Shown here piece after piece: positions 33,022 through 39,827 of a stretch of 39,827 nt of DNA. The stretch is from Temnopleurus reevesii. Its lineage: Eukaryota > Echinodermata > Echinoidea > Temnopleuroida > Temnopleuridae. The stretch is from positions 36,869 through 76,695 of the forward strand of contig BQKZ01000274.1 of the NCBI GenBank assembly GCA_036244855.1, given 5' to 3'. Every line of letters starts with the position of its first letter. Within the stretch, counting starts at the first letter, position 1. A model generated the notes under the pieces. The model did not search any database. It saw nothing but the letters and a program-made list of their open reading frames with translations, and was not told the DNA's origin. The translations under genes were made by a program, and so were the position numbers.

Positions 33022-35510
33022 GTGCCAAAGATATATCTCCCCTCGATTTGATGAGGAGGGGGGATGGAGTGTGTAATCATAGTACTCATCCCCCCTAACA
33101 TAAGAAAATAGATTTTAAAGCCCATATATAGTTTTGGTAAAGCTAAAGAAATGTGAATTTTAAGGGATATTTCTCATGACATACATATCTTACACACATT
33201 TTGAGACCATAGCATAATTTTTTCATGAACTGATTATTTCTACAAATTGAAGTTTGAACGTTAAATCCAACAATATTTCATTTGTTAACAGGCATATGCA
33301 AGGTTATACCCGAAATTTGACATAAGAATGATGAAAAGGTATAATATACAAAATTATATTCTGAATTTTTCATCCAATTCTGTACACGAGAAGATGTCCG
33401 TTAACAAGAAAGAAAATATTGATTCAGTCTCGGGATACCCCAGACTGAGATATCTTGCACATTTTAGGTTATAGCTTTACCGAACCTCATTAATTTTTCC
33501 CACAATCTTTTGTGCGATATGTTCATAATACTATAATTCATTTCATCTAGATTTGAAGACAAAATTTGGGGTCAAATATATTTGCCTTTCCCAAAACTTT
33601 ACTTGACCTTTGAAATGTGCTGTCAAGATACTTTTAAATCATATTTCAGCCTGTGTGGAATTACAAAACTTCTCTGGGATATCACTGGAAGAGGCCAAGA
33701 TGGCTTGCGCAATCACCCCACCAGATTTTAATGAAAATAAACAAATTTGAATTGGAAAATTATGAGGTGTACAAACTTGAAATAGAATTTCCTTTCATAC
33801 TAAAATTTGGGTGGAAATATAATACTTTCAAACATATTTACAACAAGAGAGACATTTTGTAATAGCCATAATACATTACAGAGGGGGAGTAAATCCCCTT
33901 CTAGACACTGACTGAAACCTTTCTGAAAGGTGCTAAATGAATGGACGAAACATGTTTGCTCACTGGTCATCCCCTAACCTTGGATCGACACCGCTCTGGT
34001 TATACTATGTGAAATTGACACAAAAGGATTGGATTACCGAAAATCTTGAATTCTAATTGAAAACCTATGACCCTCAAAGACTGGGCTATTTTGGAGGCTA
34101 GGAAAACTGGGGGGGGGAGAAACTAGGAAAAGATTGCGGCCATTGGTCACTCGATCGCCACGAAAGTTTGCATACTGGTAGAGTGGAATGTAAATTCAAA
34201 GACTGTATATCTAATTTTTCAGGAAAATTTCCCAAATTCATTAATTAGGTTAATTTATGCACATATGCATGTTGATTTCCTATTTTTTTCTTACAGTCCC
34301 AAAAATAATCAGTCAACCATTCTAATTTTGGGCATGCATGTTTCTCTTGTAATTGGAAAAAAGTGAAAAATAATCCTGAAAATGTTTCATTTTTTATACA
34401 TTGGGTTGTTTTTTTTAATAAATTCCTTATGTATTTCTTGTTTTTTTTCCAAACTTTTGAGATCTTCCTTGTCAGTAGCACAAGTGCAGGAAAAATTAGC
34501 ACATGGGTCATCCATGACACAATTAGGTACATTTAAATTTTTCAAAAAAATCATGTATTTTTTATTTTTTGATGATGCATGAAATTGATATTTCAGCTGA
34601 AATCTTTCCACACTGTATAGAGATTGTTCATTTTTGTCTCTGATATTCATGTTCATGAAATTTTTGTTAACCCTATTTGGCCCCATATTTCACTCGACAC
34701 TTTCGCTGCAATTGTTCCATGCTCTGCAGGACTGTGATCATTATATTTCAAGTCTGGTGCAACATAAAAAGAAATTGTCATCCCCAAAAATGGCGCAATA
34801 TACAAAGTTAGTAAAAATGTATAAATCTATCATTATTTTTTTGCTCTAAATGGATGAAATCACACAATTCTATGTTTTTACTGTAATAATGTCATCAACA
34901 ATTTTAGTAAACAAAACAATGAACATCATGAAGTCAAGAGAACAAAAAAATACATAAGACATAAAAAATTACATAAGAAACTAATTTTGCTAGCAATTTT
35001 TTTTGTGAGAAATTGTTTGGATCATTGGTAAGAGTACCTACAAACAAAATTAGCATGTTTGGGGATTCATTTAGTGGTTTATGGAATATATTCTCTGTAA
35101 TATTGATTTTACGCATTAATTTTCATAAAAAATTGTCCATATATAACTTAGTGAGCAAAATTTTGAAAAAATGATTGTGTAATCTTGCAGTTTGAATCAC
35201 AGGATTTGAACATGCCAATTTAAAGCATGATTGCACATGCATTCCCAAAAATAGCAAAGGCCCGATAAGGACAATTTAACATGAGCAAGAAAATAATCAA
35301 TCAAAATCATGAAAAGTAGAAATAATGATTCATTTATTGATTTTAGCTTAAAACAGAATTCTTTCTTTTTTAAACGGCAGATAACATTTTTGAATGCCTT
35401 TACTTTCGGGTCTGACATCAACTGGCCACATGCATAATATTGCAGAATTGCGGAACCGCATACTCAGGTTTAGTACTTAAGATGTGCAAGGCTTCAAGGA
35501 ACTAGATGAA
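33022..35510. other. gene-free stretch (tensin intron)
   Basis: AT-rich intron with many poly-A and poly-T runs. ORFs here have no domain and no supporting splice sites. Confidence 0.5.
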
Positions 35511-35570
35511 TCCTTGACCGCGCACAGTCAAAATTTATGCCTCCGCCATCTTACGGTGGCGGAGGCATAA
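35511..35570. repeat. GCCTCCGCCAT repeat fragment with perfect 14 bp hairpin
   Basis: CCTTGACCGCGCACAGTCAA is followed by TTATGCCTCCGCCA (35535-35548). That segment pairs exactly with TGGCGGAGGCATAA (35557-35570) across an eight-base loop. The first part matches the ends at 18355 and 39720. It lies about 190 bases beyond the donor of the most upstream visible tensin exon. Confidence 0.85.
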
Positions 35571-35760
35571 CAATGTTGAGGAGGCTTAAAATCCCCCAGT
35601 ATTTTTAGGGGTAAAACTTAATAAATAACCTAAATATTTTTGTAACTAGAAGCAAATTATTAACCAGCATTTTTCCCCTAATTAGGCATCACATATAATC
35701 CATTAATTAAAAAAAATCAAGATAACTGCTGGATGAAGACAGTATACATTATGAACTCAC

Positions 35761-35879
35761 TTCCTTGGTTTTCTTGCTTCAAGCTCGTGTGTGACATCCT
35801 TGGTGATGGGTATCATGTTGATGGCTTGGTTTGTCTCTTGTCTCCATTGAGTAGTCTTGGGTTCACCAGACACTACCAC
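35761..35879 (-). CDS. tns: tensin exon, linker segment (most upstream exon seen)
   Basis: On the minus strand the acceptor is TTGTGGTGCAG before 35879 and the donor is GTGAGT at 35760-35755. Of the three frames only one is open: it starts in phase 0 and ends with two bases, AA. It reads VVVSGEPKTTQWRQ, then ETNQAINMIPITKD, then VTHELEARKPRK, which gives 39 codons plus two bases. The other two frames hit stops almost at once. The two leftover bases combine with the first base of the exon at 26601 to make a lysine codon. The peptide is charged and has no recognised domain, so assignment to tensin rests on strand, phase and order rather than homology. Exons upstream of it should lie beyond the right edge or be too short to recognise. 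Confidence 0.6.
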
Positions 35880-36420
35880 CTGCACCACAATACAATTCAT
35901 TCATGAAATTACACAGGAAAGAGCGATCTTTAATAGTCGAAATTAATTTTGGTGGTTACATTCATATTAAAGAATCCCGTTTCAATTAACAAATGGTTAC
36001 ACTTTATGAAAGGTCAGATTTTGTGTACATCTTTTTTAAAATTTCATTTCTGCACAGGTGTCTACTACATTGTTCAAAGCCCGAAAATTAAAAGCAATTG
36101 ACCAATAGCACAAAAGGAGTTCAATCCTAAAAGGGTTCATTCTTTATCATGCATTCACTGATCATTAGACTATCCAGTGCATATACAGATACTGAATAGC
36201 ATTCACCACCTCTATGAATAAATGTATATCAATCATCTTATTTAAAGTCTAATAGCATTACAGAGTGGAAAATAATTTGTAACCTTTGTAGGGGAACTTT
36301 TATGACATCATATATTAACTTTTTCTGATTTATCTATTCAGTATACATCCATATCCACCACCTTTTTCACCTCTTCTTATTGCATAGAGGTGAAAAATAA
36401 AAAAAAGTAAGGTCCGGAGG
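35880..36420. other. gene-free stretch upstream of the first visible exon
   Basis: AT-rich, with no supported exon. Confidence 0.5.
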
Positions 36421-36446
36421 GTTGGAACATCTATCTGTCATCGCTA

Positions 36447-36712
36447 TGACGTCATATACAGACATAGCCGAGCAGAAACCGGCATTTGCGTGTGTCACTC
36501 TATGCATTTATGATATTGTTTGGCATCAATTATACCTACGATTTGAACATTTTTTCTATACATTCCGTATATGGCTGATTTTTCAGAAGTCAAGTGCTGA
36601 CTTGGATTTTGAAGATGATATTGAACAAGAAGGAGAAATATTTTGCGCACAACCCTATGTTTGAGCCCATGTTGTCAGAATTTCTTTTGATGCAGGACTG
36701 TATATGACGTCA
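36447..36712 (+). pseudogene. decayed coding remnant between 15 bp inverted repeats
   Basis: TGACGTCATATACAG at 36447-36461 is exactly inverted at 36698-36712, and each copy contains the TGACGTCA palindrome. Between them a plus-strand frame ends DLDFEDDIEQEGEIFCAQPY and then stops at 36662-36664. One frame over, the sequence continues MFEPMLSEF. A loss of two bases from a QPYMFEP-like motif would explain this. From memory, that motif with an acidic lead is seen in P2X7-C-terminal-like proteins that are multiplied in invertebrate genomes. The assignment is tentative, and a chance match is possible. Confidence 0.3.
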
Positions 36713-37099
36713 CAGACCCAGTCTGTCATTCGAGGTACCGAAGAGGGGGTATTTCTGGGAGGCGAGGCGTAGCTCTCTGACCCCGATTAAAATTTTGATG
36801 AAGTTTTTTTTTTAAACACTAAGAGGCGTATTATTTTTAGTAAAATGGAATTATTATGTAAAGACATATGTGACCCACCATATCAAAATGAGAGACAAGT
36901 CGCAAGTCATCGAACTGAGAAAATTGTGGTTTTTGTCATGAAGGTCGAAAAATATCATTATGAAATTTTATCTTGTTATGTCCATACACTATTCATCTAT
37001 CATGTGTTAAAATTTTAGACCAAAATTCCAACGGGAAGAGTGTTAAAATTCGTTTTTTTAAGGGCAGTTTTTTTCGGTACCTTCAGATTTGATGGATTT

Positions 37100-37193
37100 G
37101 ATTTTGCCGCGTTCGGAGGTCGTCGGCATTCACTCCGCCCCTTAACGACCGCGCGACACTCATTGGCCGCCGGATCAGTCATGAATATTCATG
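37100..37193. promoter_or_regulatory. GC-rich pocket with CCAAT, GC-box and palindrome
   Basis: An island of higher GC contains CCGCCCC (about 37135-37141), inverted CCAAT (ATTGG, 37162-37166) and the palindrome CATGAATATTCATG (37180-37193). The combination looks promoter-like. It could be an internal tensin promoter on either strand or part of a transposon. No start site or downstream exon was identified. Confidence 0.2.
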
Positions 37194-39713
37194 TTTTAAT
37201 GATCTGTTTGATTCCAGCTTGAGCTCACGCGATCACAAAGGACTCACAATCTGGCGTGATTTTTGTTTTAGTTCTTATACAAGAAAGAAATTTCCCGGAA
37301 CACGGGAAATATTGTTCTTTTTTAAGTTGTATTATGATTTTAAGTTGTATTTTCCTTTTGCTGGCAGTTTAGCATTTGACGTTTAATGAATGCTAATCAC
37401 TTAGTTCTTTTGTGCCTGTAAAGACTGATGTATTTTGTATGGCGTGTAAATTGATTTGCGCTGCATGCCAAGCCAAGCCCATTGATTTATTGTGCTTCTT
37501 TAAAATGAGTATTCAGAATTCATAAAAGAGGAAGAATAAACATATCAAACGATGCACTATACGATCACTTTTGCGTTAGTCCGTTATTTTTTTAATGGCG
37601 CAGCCAACAACTCATGACGAAACATTTGCAATAGCCTACACAGAAAACGTGACTATATGGAAAGGCATTTCAAGCGCATTTAAGGAAAATAATGATAGCA
37701 ATTACTTGTTATATCCTCCACTTACTGAGTAGGTGGATTTATAACAACATTAATTATTTTAAAACAAATAATTTATTATGTACTTTATACAGAAGTTTCA
37801 AGGCTTAAGAAAAGAGGGGAAGTTTAAGGCAGACTGAAGAATATCTCATCGTAAATATTGAATAGCTGGGATTGCTCCAACAGAGCCACTTTGGTTTTAT
37901 AGCAGTTCCCATTTCATATTAGTTAATAATGTTATCAACGTACTATATACGTTGTCCCCCTATCTTTTATACTACTTTTTTCCTCTTCAATTTACTGTCT
38001 TGTGGATCATTTGTATTTATTTTGTTTATGTGTTGTTTGAAATTGAATAACCGTATTTGAATTGAATTGTCTACTTTTCTATTAATATAAAGCAACGCAA
38101 ATTTGTGTAATAAAAAGTTTTGATATTGGGTATTGTGCAGGACATGCTTACCGGGTGGTGTTTCAGAAGACGGAATGTATTTATAGACACGCAAGAAAAA
38201 TGGACGAATGAAAAAGAAAAGCAAAAGAAATTATCAGAAAAAGACAATTTACCAGAAATATGTGTCATTGATCAGAGGGGTAAATACATCTAGAAATGTT
38301 GCATATAATTTATTTATTTATTTCATTTCGCAATCTAGCGTCCCAGCATATGTTTTAATGGGGGGGGGGGGGGGGGGGCTTATTGCAAAAACGAGGAAAA
38401 TAAGTGATAGCAAAGAAAATCTACAATTCATAGATAATGTACATCTAATGCATTTTACATGGATTAAAATACATTACAAAATCTTTAGGAGCATGTGGGT
38501 CTAATCTTGAGTCTCCACTATTTAATTACTTACATTGCGATTTGGTCCCGACCCTCAAATGAGAAAAAAAAGGAATAGGGCGTAAGGGAACACAGCCAAA
38601 TTATATTTTCCATGCCAGGAGCATGGGCAACTATGTCCAGCAAGAAAAAAATATTTAATGCCTTTTGAAGAGTTTGAAAAGAAAGAAAATGATGCAGTGA
38701 TAATATATACATATATATTTTTTTTCTTCAAATGTAGCGCTCTTTAGATACACTCTGTGTTTGCGGTGGGGGCGGCAAATATCCCTGGTAACATTAGGGG
38801 CATATTAACCCCGGTTATCATGGGAGTGATAGAGTGTTAAGATGTTGGCATTCTAGGCAATGCTTCTGTTGAAGAGTCAGGTATAAAATGCATAGATATA
38901 CAAAATATACAATATATAAAAATTAGAAAGAAAAAGAAAATAAGGTAAAAGCGGTGACAAATATATTTGGTTTCTTGGTTGTTATTCCGTAAGCGAAATG
39001 AAATTCATATGCTTTTGGGGGCGTTAGTTGTTGCTTGGTAAAAAGAAGTTATGTACATTTTGCCCTACCCCCTCGTTCAAATGCATTTCTGGATACTACG
39101 TAGCAAGCGAGCACCAGAGAAAACTGTTATATAAAAGCGGTGTTCATTCATCGGGAGGGTTCCGGGATCGAAACACATAACACTTCTGTTAAGCGATGTT
39201 GTATTCTTTATGCCAGACCCGGATCTTTTCATGTTATTGTTTGCTTTAACTGAATGCTATAATCCTTCGCCTTGTCGGTGCGCACTCATGCGTTCATTGT
39301 CCGACTTTTCTTTTAAGTGTTGCTATTCAGTAGTAAATGAAAGGAAATAAACATTATAATACAAATAACAATTTTTTGCGCTTGTCGGTTTCGTTACAAG
39401 ATTGTGAGTATCACATTCAGCATTGAATACATCAATGCTTTCCAATTTGGCCATGCAGAAATCACACCAACTTTATTTGCGGTGATTTATAACGTTCCCC
39501 TGTTGAAAAGGGGTGCCATTAATGTACATCGCCGACCCGTAGCAGGGTTGGAGAGAGGAGGGGGCACACTTAATAATGGATCAACCTCTTGAACAAAAAA
39601 AAAAAAATAATAAAAACGAAAAAAAAAATGGAAACACATAAATCCGGTCCAGTAAGGTCCACTTCAGAAGAAAGAGGGAATTGCATCTTCGGAAAAATAC
39701 AAATAATAAACTA
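37194..39713. other. gene-free stretch near right edge
   Basis: AT-rich, with an 18-base G run at 38360-38377, a TATATAAAAG sequence near 39130 and an A-rich tract near 39595-39630. No exon could be supported. Confidence 0.5.
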
Positions 39714-39827
39714 GATGAATCTTCGACCGCGCACGGTCAAAATTTATGCCTCCGCCATCACGCAATCAGAAAGATATGTACGGCTTGTTCCATGCCATCA
39801 GAAATCAAAAATATTTTACAAATTTTG
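39714..39827. repeat. GCCTCCGCCAT repeat, cut by the window edge
   Basis: CTTCGACCGCGCACGGTCAA, then TTTATGCCTCCGCCATCACG and CAATCAGAAA match the opening of the repeats at 18355 and 35511. The element continues past the end of the window. Confidence 0.75.

Larger units (their letters stand above)
3155..35879 (-). other. tns: tensin gene, central part through first half of SH2 (six exons, partial)
   Basis: Tensins are focal-adhesion scaffolds that link integrin tails to actin. They carry an N-terminal phosphatase-like/C2 unit, a long disordered linker, and a C-terminal SH2-PTB pair. Six minus-strand exons are visible, at 35761-35879, 26318-26601, 25290-26019, 15180-15610, 5485-5562 and 3155-3280. 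Their junction phases fit in every case: 2 with 1, 1 with 2, 2 with 1, 1 with 2, 1 with 2. Together they give about 1768 nt of coding sequence. Identity rests on the SH2 part, which has WWYKP, ISRDDA, LKDKSPGSFIVRDS and GAFGLALKV in the tensin order. Both ends of the gene lie outside the window. Small phase-neutral exons inside the large introns could have been missed. The in-frame TAA in the third exon leaves open whether this copy is fully functional. Confidence 0.85.

Noticed and set aside
39120..39180. TATATAAAAG as a core promoter
   Set aside because: In AT-rich DNA such a string is common, and no exon or start can be tied to it.

Overview
This is eukaryotic nuclear DNA: AT-rich, with long introns and many degenerate transposons, SINEs and minisatellites. 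The repeat types (tRNA-derived SINEs with an ATT-rich tail, repeats rich in TGACCTTTGACCT, and GCCTCCGCCAT-type ends) and the one recognisable gene suggest a marine invertebrate. I favour an echinoderm such as a sea urchin, but that is inference.

One gene can be supported, a tensin on the minus strand. Six exons read from high to low coordinates: 35761-35879, 26318-26601, 25290-26019, 15180-15610, 5485-5562 and 3155-3280. Each is bounded by plausible AG and GT sites. All five junctions are phase-compatible, which is the best evidence that they belong to one transcript. The first four encode a proline-, serine- and glutamine-rich linker and an acidic segment. The last two encode the first half of a tensin-type SH2 domain (WWYKP, then FIVRDS). 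The N-terminal phosphatase-like and C2 part, if present, lies beyond the right edge. The rest of SH2 and the PTB domain lie beyond the left edge. The large third exon has an in-frame TAA at 25910-25912 with open, compositionally similar coding sequence on both sides. A phase-compatible alternative acceptor ends exactly at that TAA+G.

Everything else is intron or flank filled with repeats. From left to right: a ~140 bp tandem array carrying DR1-like motifs (2155-2930); a SINE (3600-3893); a GC-rich MITE (5659-5997); a 1.8 kb inverted-repeat element with a pyrimidine-rich minisatellite (7444-9220); two tandem tRNA-Ala-like units and a second SINE (12541-13345); an inverted partial copy of the minisatellite element (14030-14895); a 'TGACCT' dispersed repeat (18355-18800); a 57 bp triplicate (19374-19544); a 129 bp palindromic MITE (20766-20894); a 2.9 kb Harbinger-like non-autonomous element (21287-24194) with two nested elements inside; a 33 bp minisatellite (27987-28265); a 571 bp fold-back element (29490-30060); a possible 1.7 kb TIR element (30962-32656); a decayed coding remnant between inverted repeats (36447-36712); and two further copies of the GCCTCCGCCAT repeat (35511-35570 and at the right edge).

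I found no functional tRNA, rRNA, CRISPR array or second intact gene. Intron-borne transposon structure dominates, and the most informative points are the stop codon in tensin and the nested or fold-back elements.
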